NCBI GenBank assembly: GCA_016212505.1
Contig: JACRGB010000014.1
Span: 1 to 54,498 of the forward strand
Origin: Microcaldota archaeon
GTDB lineage: Archaea; Micrarchaeota; Micrarchaeia; Anstonellales; Bilamarchaeaceae
Direction: 5' to 3'
Length of the DNA stretch: 54,498 bases
Part shown: positions 46,645 through 54,498 of the stretch, one piece after another
How the letters are laid out: each line of letters opens with the position of its first letter
How positions within the stretch are numbered: position 1 is the stretch's first letter
Position numbers and translations under genes: made by a program
The notes under the pieces: generated by a model
Seen by the model: the letters and a program-made list of their open reading frames with translations, nothing else
Databases searched by the model: none
Told to the model about the DNA's origin: nothing

Positions 46645-46944
46645 ATGGATATTGTCCGGAAAAAGATTATAAAATCCAGCGTAAGTGATTCAGTGGCTAA
46701 GCTTATCAAGGCTGCTTTTTCATCGTACCGCCAGGGCAACAATTCCCGCTCCAAGAGATACGCTAAAATGGCATTTGAGCTTATAAAAAAACACAAAATA
46801 CATCTTCCAGAAGAACTTAAAAACAGTTTCTGTAAAAAATGCTTGTTGGTATGGTTGCCAGGAACTACTATAACTACAATATACGATAGCAAAAATAACT
46901 GCCTTAGGATACGCTGCCACTGTGGCTATTCCAAAAGGGTGTAA
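46645..46944 (+). CDS. rnp4: RNase P protein component 4 (Rpp21)
   Basis: SKRYAKMAFELIKKHKIHLPEELKNSFCKKCLLVWLPGTT...LRIRCHCGYSKRV. Confidence 0.85.
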   Translation: MDIVRKKIIKSSVSDSVAKLIKAAFSSYRQGNNSRSKRYAKMAFELIKKHKIHLPEELKNSFCKKCLLVWLPGTTITTIYDSKNNCLRIRCHCGYSKRV

Positions 46945-46973
46945 TTAAACCAACTCATTAATGATCGTTAAAC

Positions 46974-47975
46974 TTGGTGTTAATCATGGACATTTACCCG
47001 CAAATAAGACCGCATATCGAAAAGATCGAAAAAATGATGGAAGATGATATAGCCTCCGAAGACCCGCGCGTTTACGGAGTTCTCCTACCCTACCTTCGGA
47101 GTGGTGGAAAGCGCATTCGTCCTGTACTCTCATTGCTTTCTGCCGGAGCTACTGGAACCCCGTACGATTCGGTGATGGAATTAGCCTCAATAATAGAACT
47201 GTTCCATAATTTTACCCTCATCCATGATGATATTGAAGATGGTTCGCAGTTCCGCCGTGGAATCCCGGCACTTCATATTGCCCAGGGCATTCCGATTGCC
47301 CTAAACTCCGGTGATGCCCTTTACACCCTGCTCTGGAAAAAACTGGTCAATGCCAAAAGCCCAAAATTTTCCCCTGCAAAACTGATAAAACTCCAAAAAC
47401 TTTACGCTGATTCTTTTAAGAAAGTTGTTGATGGCCAGGGGATAGAACTTTCCTGGATCAAAGAAGGCAAATTCAATATCACTGAAAAAGATTACCTGGA
47501 AATGATATCAGGCAAGACTGCTGCGCTAATGTCCCTTTCCTGCGAAATCGGGGCACTGCAAAGCTCGTCAAAAAACCGCTCCCTTATGCGTAAATATGGT
47601 TATTCTATGGGCCTGGCATTCCAAATCCATGATGATGTCCTTAATTTAACCGGCTCATTTGAAAAATACAAAAAGGAAATTGGAGGCGACATTTCAGAAG
47701 GCAAAAGGACCCTCATGGTCGTAAAAGCCCTCCAAATCGGCACTGAACCAGATAAGGAGAAGCTTACCTCGATCTTAGCAAGCCACTCCAAAAACCAATC
47801 TGATATTTCCGATGCAATAAACATCCTCAAAAAATATGGTACAATAGAATATGCCCGAAAAGCTGCAATTTCTTATGTTGAAGATGCAAAAAAAGCGCTC
47901 TCCAAGCTTGAGGATTCAACTGACAAACAATCGCTACTTAACCTGGCAGATTATGTGGTCAAGCGCGAGCAATAA
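46974..47975 (+). CDS. idsA: Polyprenyl (geranylgeranyl/farnesyl) diphosphate synthase
   Basis: SGGKRIRPVLSLL; LIHDDIEDGSQFRRG; FQIHDDVLNL. Confidence 0.95.
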   Translation: MVLIMDIYPQIRPHIEKIEKMMEDDIASEDPRVYGVLLPYLRSGGKRIRPVLSLLSAGATGTPYDSVMELASIIELFHNFTLIHDDIEDGSQFRRGIPALHIAQGIPIALNSGDALYTLLWKKLVNAKSPKFSPAKLIKLQKLYADSFKKVVDGQGIELSWIKEGKFNITEKDYLEMISGKTAALMSLSCEIGALQSSSKNRSLMRKYGYSMGLAFQIHDDVLNLTGSFEKYKKEIGGDISEGKRTLMVVKALQIGTEPDKEKLTSILASHSKNQSDISDAINILKKYGTIEYARKAAISYVEDAKKALSKLEDSTDKQSLLNLADYVVKREQ

Positions 47976-48055
47976 TTTCTTAATTTCTTACCACTCTCTT
48001 CTAAGAAGCCCTGGCCCTAGAAAGATTTTTAAATCACCCTTGCTTTAGTTATCCG

Positions 48056-50161
48056 ATGCGCTCCCAAATAATTTTTGTCCTCCTGATAATCTTAGCAATG
48101 TTTCCCCTATCATCTGCATTTAGTGCTTCGGATTATCTGCATGATGGTGAGACAAATTCTAGTGTTAGTTATTCAAATTTTACCCTTAACGGTTCATTCT
48201 ATTCCATCGTTTCAATTAATGGCGCAGAAAATTTTTTGCTAAGGGACAACCAGCTTGTTGCCAACTCATCAGACATCTCGATGGCCCTTCGTTCTTATTA
48301 TCTTAGTGTTTATTACCCCTCTTCGGAGGATATCAACGGCTTGCTTAGTGCAATAGACTCATATAACAAGAGCCGCAATGACGGTTATGACTTTAAGCTG
48401 AAAGAGGAATACACCTGCCGCGATGAGATCTTATTTTCAAACGGAAAAATAAAAATCTCAGGCACTCCCATAACGTGTAAGGATAATGCAACATGTTTCA
48501 AAAATGCACAGATCCTATTTAGCGTCTATGGACAGGGGCTTAACCTCGGCAGTCCACAGGTGATACTTCAACCATTAAAAGATTTTTCCCTCTCAAGCTT
48601 TGCAATGGATGCTTTCCTATCCAATTACACCCAAAGCCTCCAGCAGATTGGCCCTGATAATGTGATAAGTACGATAAGTTATATGAGCAAAACCGCACCT
48701 TCCCTTAGCGAATATCAAAGTAAAATCGAATCAACCGTCTTTAGGACCCCAAGACTCAATGATAGTTCTGATAAGGCGGCCTGCCAGCTTAAATGCTGGG
48801 CCATCTGTCCCTCACTCAGCCTCGACCATAACGGATTAAAAGACATACAAAACCGGATCCAAAACCTCTCTACTAAAGTTGCCCCCCTTACCAACTATGT
48901 TTCTGTTTCTGGAAAAATATCAAATAATACCCAGGCACGGCTCGACTATGTGAAGACCAAGTCCGCAGCTTCTTATTATGCTGACCTTTTCGGTTCGCTT
49001 AATAAAAGCGGTGCCGAGTCAATGGCACTTGCTGATAATGCCCTTTCCCATGTTTCTAATCCCCCATTATCCGAGAAATTAGACCAGCTTAAGCTGCTTG
49101 ATGTCACTATTCCCCTAAATATTGCAAAGAAAAATTTCTCCCATCTTGATGCCGATCTGGCAGACTACTCAGATCTTACAAAAACCGTATCGAGCCTTTC
49201 AACAGGCGTTCTTTCAGAATATAAAAACACCCTTAAGGCAAAAGAAAACATGGACACCCTCACCTTGCTCTTAGACAGCAAGGAAATGGATGCAGGTTCA
49301 ATTGCTTCCTTTGAAATAATTAGGAACCAGACCGCAATACTCGATAGTCGCTTTACTGATGGCCTGACCGTTTCCCAACTTCAGGAATTAAGCCTTGCTT
49401 ATCAAAATATCAGTGCTCAGGAAACCGAACTTTTATCCGGAGAGAGCAACTCCCCGGCCTCTAAAGGCATCATGCTGATGAGGGGATTAAGCCGCCGCCT
49501 TGATGTTAATATAGCGAAAGTTGCATCCGAGAGCAAGCTTTTCCAGCCTTCTCCTGCCCTTAGCGACGCCCCGGTCATTACCGCTATCTTTTCAGCATTG
49601 CTTTTCATTTCACTATTCTCGGTTATGATCCTGTTTTTCCTTCGCATTTCTCCTGCGCTAAATTCAACCCTGCTGAAAATCCTTTTTGCATGCTGTTTTG
49701 TGCTTCTATTGGCCGGGATAGTGCTATTGTATACAGTAATGCTAAAAGCCATCACAAATGCCACGCTTTCTGAATTTTTGAATGACTTTGGTGCCATCCA
49801 TTCAACTTCTGTTTTTGTTGATTCTAGGAATACTTCACTTGCAAATTCCGACCTTATGGCAAGATGCGCAAATACCCTTAGCAATTCCCTTAAGTCTGAA
49901 AACAAGTCCGTAGACCTTCTTATCATTTACCCTGACTTTTGCATAAAGCAGAACTCCGATGGTTCTAATAGTACCCTTACTACCGACCAATGCGCAGAAA
50001 ATTTCGGAGTCCAGAACTCGTCATTTTTCCTCGGATACTCTGATGTAAATGTCCAGCCAAAGTTTTCAATAATTTATGGTGACCATGCCCAGATCGCAGG
50101 AAACTCCCAATACTACCAACTATGCCCGCTTCCCTCACTATTCGGGGCTTCTAAATCCTAA
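48056..50161 (+). CDS. Uncharacterised membrane/extracellular protein
   Basis: Signal peptide, Ser/Asn-rich ectodomain, two TM near the C-terminus. Confidence 0.6.
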   Translation: MRSQIIFVLLIILAMFPLSSAFSASDYLHDGETNSSVSYSNFTLNGSFYSIVSINGAENFLLRDNQLVANSSDISMALRSYYLSVYYPSSEDINGLLSAIDSYNKSRNDGYDFKLKEEYTCRDEILFSNGKIKISGTPITCKDNATCFKNAQILFSVYGQGLNLGSPQVILQPLKDFSLSSFAMDAFLSNYTQSLQQIGPDNVISTISYMSKTAPSLSEYQSKIESTVFRTPRLNDSSDKAACQLKCWAICPSLSLDHNGLKDIQNRIQNLSTKVAPLTNYVSVSGKISNNTQARLDYVKTKSAASYYADLFGSLNKSGAESMALADNALSHVSNPPLSEKLDQLKLLDVTIPLNIAKKNFSHLDADLADYSDLTKTVSSLSTGVLSEYKNTLKAKENMDTLTLLLDSKEMDAGSIASFEIIRNQTAILDSRFTDGLTVSQLQELSLAYQNISAQETELLSGESNSPASKGIMLMRGLSRRLDVNIAKVASESKLFQPSPALSDAPVITAIFSALLFISLFSVMILFFLRISPALNSTLLKILFACCFVLLLAGIVLLYTVMLKAITNATLSEFLNDFGAIHSTSVFVDSRNTSLANSDLMARCANTLSNSLKSENKSVDLLIIYPDFCIKQNSDGSNSTLTTDQCAENFGVQNSSFFLGYSDVNVQPKFSIIYGDHAQIAGNSQYYQLCPLPSLFGASKS

Positions 50162-50172
50162 GGTGCATACTT

Positions 50173-50703
50173 ATGAAAGACATAACGGCAGCTAAGAAGG
50201 ACAATATATCGGAGGATAAAAAGGACGAGAAAAAAAACGATAAAATGAAAATTGCAGCAATTGCTATCCTCTTCATAGCCCTCTGCGTGCTTGCATATTT
50301 TTTCCTCTTTTCAACAAACCCAAATTCTTTTGTTCCAGCCTCACCCATCAAGGTAAGTGATTTTAAGGACACATTCCTTTCTGCAAAAACCATAAACCTC
50401 CTAATGGACGTTCGCGGGCTCAAAAAAGACAATACCAGCCAAAACATACTCCAGTGCGGGGTTGATTTTGCAGGTAGCAGCGGCATGGGCGGAAAAAACG
50501 TAACTTACTTCTCTGCAGCTGATGATGGTTGTACTTCTGTTGACGGGGGCCATCCGATCGATTATTGCTTCTCTTCAATAAAAAATGGCCTAACCATCTA
50601 TATCCACCAGGGAAACTCGACTTCCTATTATTCGAACGGTATGAGCGTAGGCGTTGGCCCTCTTTACAAACAAGGGACATGCGGAATACGGATCGTAGGT
50701 TAA
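50173..50703 (+). CDS. Uncharacterised single-TM protein
   Basis: N-terminal basic region then TM; follows the preceding ORF by 11 nt. Confidence 0.6.
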   Translation: MKDITAAKKDNISEDKKDEKKNDKMKIAAIAILFIALCVLAYFFLFSTNPNSFVPASPIKVSDFKDTFLSAKTINLLMDVRGLKKDNTSQNILQCGVDFAGSSGMGGKNVTYFSAADDGCTSVDGGHPIDYCFSSIKNGLTIYIHQGNSTSYYSNGMSVGVGPLYKQGTCGIRIVG

Positions 50704-51236
50704 TCTAAAAGGCTCTGCCTTCCGTCAAAAATATTTACATTTCTTGCTTTAATTGCTGCCCAGTTTATTGCTGAAACTATTAATCCTACCACGACTGATG
50801 ATAAAAATGCAGGCAATATTATGTTTCCTTCTGGTCTGTATCTTTTTAAGAGACAAGTCAAAATAAGATCAGTAACAACAGTTGTTCCAACAATGGTCAT
50901 TACCGCAATTTTTGTGCCCCTTAGCTTCTGATAACCAACTGGCTCATCTTCAATTTCTATTTCGCTCTGCGCTTTATCAAATCTCTTTATTCTATTTAAC
51001 CGCTTCCATGCAAGTCGGTCGCTAGAACTCGTTCTGGCCAGGTCAATTACCCCATCCTCTAATTTTTGGGTACGGTATTTCCACTCAAGCTTAGGGTTCT
51101 TTATCTGAAAAGGATTTTTGTCAATGCCGCCCGGTCCTCTCCAGATACTTGCCCTGGGGATACTGAAATTAGGATACAAAACATTACCATTTCTTTGTAG
51201 CATCTGATTATTTGTGGTCGATCCAATATTTAACAT
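50700..51236 (-). CDS. Uncharacterised membrane protein
   Basis: Two C-terminal TM segments; start codon overlaps the aRF1 stop codon. Confidence 0.55.
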   Translation of the reverse strand: MLNIGSTTNNQMLQRNGNVLYPNFSIPRASIWRGPGGIDKNPFQIKNPKLEWKYRTQKLEDGVIDLARTSSSDRLAWKRLNRIKRFDKAQSEIEIEDEPVGYQKLRGTKIAVMTIVGTTVVTDLILTCLLKRYRPEGNIILPAFLSSVVVGLIVSAINWAAIKARNVNIFDGRQSLLD

Positions 51237-52471
51237 TATCTTGTCCTATATTTTAAGAAAGCGCCAACTCCGCCAAATCCATTTAGGAATTGAGCGCCTT
51301 CTGTAGTGTCTGTTGATAGGACCTCTACTGGAATGTCATATTGTTTGGCAAGCTCAGCCAGTTCATCAAGCATAAGTTCTTCTTTTTCAATTTTCATCTG
51401 ACCCTTGCATTTAGGGCATTCAATTGTTGGTTCGGGCTTTTCGCGCGAGGATTTGGTGGTTTGGTTTCCACAATTTGCGCAGAGGTATAGGGCGCTTGTG
51501 TGGGTCAATCCTTCAGATAGTAAAACTCTCTCTGCCTGCTTTGAATTTATTGCCTCGCGAACTTCGTTTACCCCATAAACAACTAACCCTTCATCGCTTA
51601 CCAGGCCCTTTATGAACCGGTCGACAATTATCTTTTCTTTTATCGCTTCCTGCTGCGCGAGGATTCCTTCGCTTTTTGCTAATACCTCACGAATGCCATA
51701 CTCTTCAGTATATCCTGTATCAACAACTCCGAGCACTTTTAGCTGGTAATTGAACGGTTTCATCTTAATGAAAAATTCTTTTGTTGGCCCGGGCCCGCCA
51801 ACGATTACCCCTTTGACTGCGCTTTTTTCCTCTTTCAAATAAGCATTATCCATTGCATCTCCGACCCGCTTATAGTAAACTTCGATCTGCTCTTCGATAA
51901 GCCTTTCGTATCTCCTAGCCGATTGACCACCCTTTCGGATCTTGGCATGCGCAGTTGAATTAAGTTTTTTTATTATTTTGATATTTGTCCCTCTTACCGT
52001 TGCAACAGTCGCCTCCCTGCCATCAAGAACTACTATCCCATAAGTGTCCTTCACATCCACTATGGACTGGAGCGGCTCAAGGAAGAATTTGCTGTCGCAT
52101 CTGTACATTCCTATGGTTAAGGGTTCTGGAGGTTCCATTGAAAATAGTTCGATGTCAACTTTGGCAGGGTTATCCGAAACGTTTCCTGCAAAAACAGCTA
52201 GGCCATTAGGAGGAGTTTTCTTAAATGTCTTAAAATAATTCATTATCCGCTCTAATGCCCCGATAACATTTAGCTTTGTTGATTTTGATTTTATGTTGCT
52301 TGCCTGGCCTGCTTCTTCCCGTAATTTATTGTTCATTTCGTGTATGGCTGCTCCTGCTGGTATGTAAACGGAAATTAATTCTGTTCCGCTTCCCCGAAAA
52401 TTTTCGAGCTTTCTAAGCTGTTTTTTAAGCTGGTAACTTTTTTCTGTATCTACCATTCCGTGTTGCTCCAA
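51236..52471 (-). CDS. prf1: Peptide chain release factor aRF1
   Basis: SNIKSKSTKLNV (NIKS), RKGGQSARRYERLIEEQ (GGQ), GGPGPTKEFF; C-terminal zinc motifs. Confidence 0.97.
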   Translation of the reverse strand: MEQHGMVDTEKSYQLKKQLRKLENFRGSGTELISVYIPAGAAIHEMNNKLREEAGQASNIKSKSTKLNVIGALERIMNYFKTFKKTPPNGLAVFAGNVSDNPAKVDIELFSMEPPEPLTIGMYRCDSKFFLEPLQSIVDVKDTYGIVVLDGREATVATVRGTNIKIIKKLNSTAHAKIRKGGQSARRYERLIEEQIEVYYKRVGDAMDNAYLKEEKSAVKGVIVGGPGPTKEFFIKMKPFNYQLKVLGVVDTGYTEEYGIREVLAKSEGILAQQEAIKEKIIVDRFIKGLVSDEGLVVYGVNEVREAINSKQAERVLLSEGLTHTSALYLCANCGNQTTKSSREKPEPTIECPKCKGQMKIEKEELMLDELAELAKQYDIPVEVLSTDTTEGAQFLNGFGGVGAFLKYRTR

Positions 52472-52507
52472 ACCTTAATCTACAAGATTTTATCCCGTAA
52501 AAACTCT

Positions 52508-53575
52508 TTATACTTTTTGGTTTAAACCCATTTGGTATAACCACTCTTTAAAGAATACATCTATTATGTAATAGCTACCGTTTTTATCTATTATCTCTCG
52601 TTTCATCAATGCGCCAAGTGCTTTCTGCAATCCCTGACTACTAATATCAAACTTTTCTAATAGTTCTGAAGAATACACTTCTTTATTTTCTCTTGAAAGC
52701 AAAAGTAATGCTTTCTTCTGTCCTTCTGCCAAGTCTCTGTATGTTTCTTCATAGAAAGGTAAGTTCATAGCCACTATGTCTGAGACAACTTCTTCCACTG
52801 TGCTTTTCGAATTTTTTTGTAGTACTCTATTTTCAAAAAAGAAATGGCACAAATACTGAGTAAAAAAAGGATGGCACTGACTAATGCTTAATATTTTTTC
52901 TAACTCTGCCTTGTTTATACTCGATCCGCTTTTCTTAAACCATCCGCTTATGAAACCTTCAAATTCGGTTGCACCAATTTTTTCCAGTGCAAGTGCATAA
53001 CCAAAGTTATAGAAAATGCCGCGGGGATTAAGGAACATGTGATGCAGTAAATGTCTTTTACTGCCAAGCATCACTACTGACCGCTCCAAAAACTGGACGA
53101 TAGATCGTAATTTGCTTACTAACTGTTTATCTTTTTCATAAATATCCTGAAATTCATCGAATATTATTACGTAGTCCTTGCTGATTTGGGTTATGAGGTC
53201 CTTCAATGTTTCTGATCTTATCTCACTTATATTTACGCCTATGGGATTCACATTTATTGAAAAAACCAGGTCAAATTTTTTAAGCAGCTTTTCTATTACT
53301 GCTACACTGTCTGCTTTTTCTGCATATGAATTCGCTATGTTGTTTATCAAGCTCTTTTCAGTCCCTATGAAAGAGCAATCAATGTAGATGTATTTTGTTT
53401 TGTTTCTTTCAAGAGCATTAATGATCAATGAAGTTTTTCCGTATCTTCTAGGAGATATTATAACAACATGCTGCTTTGCACTTATTCTTTCTTTTAGGTT
53501 ATCCATCTCTTTTTCCCGGTTGCAGAAGTGTTCTCCCCTGACAATTCTGCCAAAAATAAACGGGTTTCCAGTCAT
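52508..53575 (-). CDS. Archaeal AAA ATPase (STAND-like/ATPase_2)
   Basis: ISPRRYGKTSLIINALE; YVIIFDEFQDI; winged helix C-terminus. Confidence 0.85.
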   Translation of the reverse strand: MTGNPFIFGRIVRGEHFCNREKEMDNLKERISAKQHVVIISPRRYGKTSLIINALERNKTKYIYIDCSFIGTEKSLINNIANSYAEKADSVAVIEKLLKKFDLVFSINVNPIGVNISEIRSETLKDLITQISKDYVIIFDEFQDIYEKDKQLVSKLRSIVQFLERSVVMLGSKRHLLHHMFLNPRGIFYNFGYALALEKIGATEFEGFISGWFKKSGSSINKAELEKILSISQCHPFFTQYLCHFFFENRVLQKNSKSTVEEVVSDIVAMNLPFYEETYRDLAEGQKKALLLLSRENKEVYSSELLEKFDISSQGLQKALGALMKREIIDKNGSYYIIDVFFKEWLYQMGLNQKV

Positions 53576-53634
53576 AATTAGTTATTATACCATTTGGTTT
53601 AAAACCGTTTGGTATAATGAAATTTAGCAAGAAC

Positions 53635-54072
53635 TTACTGCTTAAGCTTTTCCTTGAAGTCTTTTAGTTTTGCGGCAATATTTGCATCTCCCAAAGCTAA
53701 AATTTCTGCTGCCAAAACACCTGCATTTTTACCCATACCTATTCCAACGCATGCCACTGGCACATTTGGGGGCATCTGAACTGCAGAAAGTAGTGAATCC
53801 AGGCCATTAAGCGCAGCATTTACCGGAACACCAATAACCGGCTTAGTTGTCCTTGCAGCAACCACTCCTGGAAGCGCTGCGCTGAGTCCTGCAATTGCTA
53901 TGAAGACGTCTGCTGTTGATTCTTTTACCAACCGGTCAACTTTCTCAGGATTGCGATGGGCTGAGGCTACTTCGTATTTGTTAGGAATTCCAAACGCATC
54001 GAGCACAGCCATTGCCTGCTTTGCGATTTCTTCATCAGATTTGCTTCCGGATAGAATGAGCACTTTTTCCAT
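53635..54072 (-). CDS. purE: PurE, N5-carboxyaminoimidazole ribonucleotide mutase class
   Basis: LSGSKSDEEIAKQA; EVASAHRNPEKV; AIAGLSAALPGVVAA. Confidence 0.95.
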   Translation of the reverse strand: MEKVLILSGSKSDEEIAKQAMAVLDAFGIPNKYEVASAHRNPEKVDRLVKESTADVFIAIAGLSAALPGVVAARTTKPVIGVPVNAALNGLDSLLSAVQMPPNVPVACVGIGMGKNAGVLAAEILALGDANIAAKLKDFKEKLKQ

Positions 54073-54104
54073 AGTATCACTTAACGAAGATTATTTTTAA
54101 TTAT

Positions 54105-54202
54105 ATTGGAATTTGTATGAATTCCATTGATAGCTGTTGCTGTCAATTTTTGAAAACTTTCAGTTTTCAATCCAATGCGGACAAAATTTATGAAATTTTG
54201 TC
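54105..54202. repeat. Palindromic module array, copy E
   Basis: ATTGGA/TCCAAT outer (54105/54171) enclosing TGGAATT/AATTCCA, TTGATAGC/GCTGTCAA, TTGAAAACT/AGTTTTCAA; then GACAAAATTT-ATG-AAATTTTGTC (54180-54202). Confidence 0.85.
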
Positions 54203-54219
54203 CTCCTATTCGTCTGCGC

Positions 54220-54498
54220 TTAACTAATTCGACTCAGACGACTTCCATGTGCTGGTGCACGACTTTCTCCTGGACTTGTCTTTCTTCCTAATCGATCTAT
54301 TCTTCCAGCATCAGCACGGGCATCTCTTGCAGATGGTGCAGAAGTACTCCTGTTTCTTATTGCATTTCCTGCAGTACTTCTAATCTCATCAGAAAGATAA
54401 ACTCTGTGCCCCTCTTTATCTTTAACTGCATTATCATTTATCTTTCCAAGTAATTCCCAATTCCCTTCAGATTCAAGCTTAGCAACTACTCTCTTGCC
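54220..54498 (-). CDS. Partial uncharacterised CDS (5' end outside the window)
   Basis: Open frame GKRVVAKLESEGNWELLGKINDNAVKDKEGHRVYLSDEIRSTAGNAIRNRSTSAPSARDARADAGRIDRLGRKTSPGESRAPAHGSRLSRIS*. Confidence 0.6.
   Translation of the reverse strand, partial: GKRVVAKLESEGNWELLGKINDNAVKDKEGHRVYLSDEIRSTAGNAIRNRSTSAPSARDARADAGRIDRLGRKTSPGESRAPAHGSRLSRIS

Noticed and set aside
54211-54240. CGTCTG/CAGACG inverted repeat as a terminator
   Set aside because: 18-nt loop, overlaps the 3' end of a coding frame and lacks a T-tract on the relevant strand.
1-54498. CRISPR array or cas genes
   Set aside because: No regularly spaced direct repeats with unique spacers and no Cas motifs; the palindromic modules are not regularly spaced.

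Overview
This window looks archaeal. It carries aRF1, Cdc6/Orc1, NMD3, Kae1, Hjc, Rpp21, archaeal isoprenoid genes, DUF2070 and DUF63, which suggests a DPANN or euryarchaeal-like lineage. Recognisable modules are: a phosphate uptake block (PhoU/AbrB, DUF47, PiT); an ABC-2 exporter with a COG1361-like protein and a divergent PadR regulator; dispersed isoprenoid genes (mevalonate kinase, a mevalonate (di)phosphate decarboxylase homologue, isopentenyl phosphate kinase, prenyl synthase); and informational genes (Orc1/Cdc6, NMD3, Rpp21, aRF1, Nth, Hjc, Kae1). The most notable signals found by eye are: (1) a tRNA-Thr(GGU) gene at 32602-32855 that appears to be split by two non-canonical introns, one in the D-loop and one in the T-loop; (2) a dispersed family of modular palindromic repeats that recurs in intergenic DNA, inside the D-loop intron and in frame inside a protein gene; (3) an 88-bp two-hairpin repeat present in two inverted copies with equal-length but divergent loops, one of which encodes the C-terminus and stop codon of a permease; (4) two unannotated paralogous zinc-finger-like microproteins flanking a lipoprotein gene; (5) a 25-aa hyper-acidic microORF; (6) a helical-repeat protein with a C-terminal caspase/CHAT-like His-Cys dyad; (7) a membrane-anchored beta-carbonic-anhydrase-like protein convergent with a beta-barrel-like secreted protein; (8) the tail and terminal hairpin of an IS200/IS605 element at the left edge. 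All assignments are by eye; no searches or folding programs were run.
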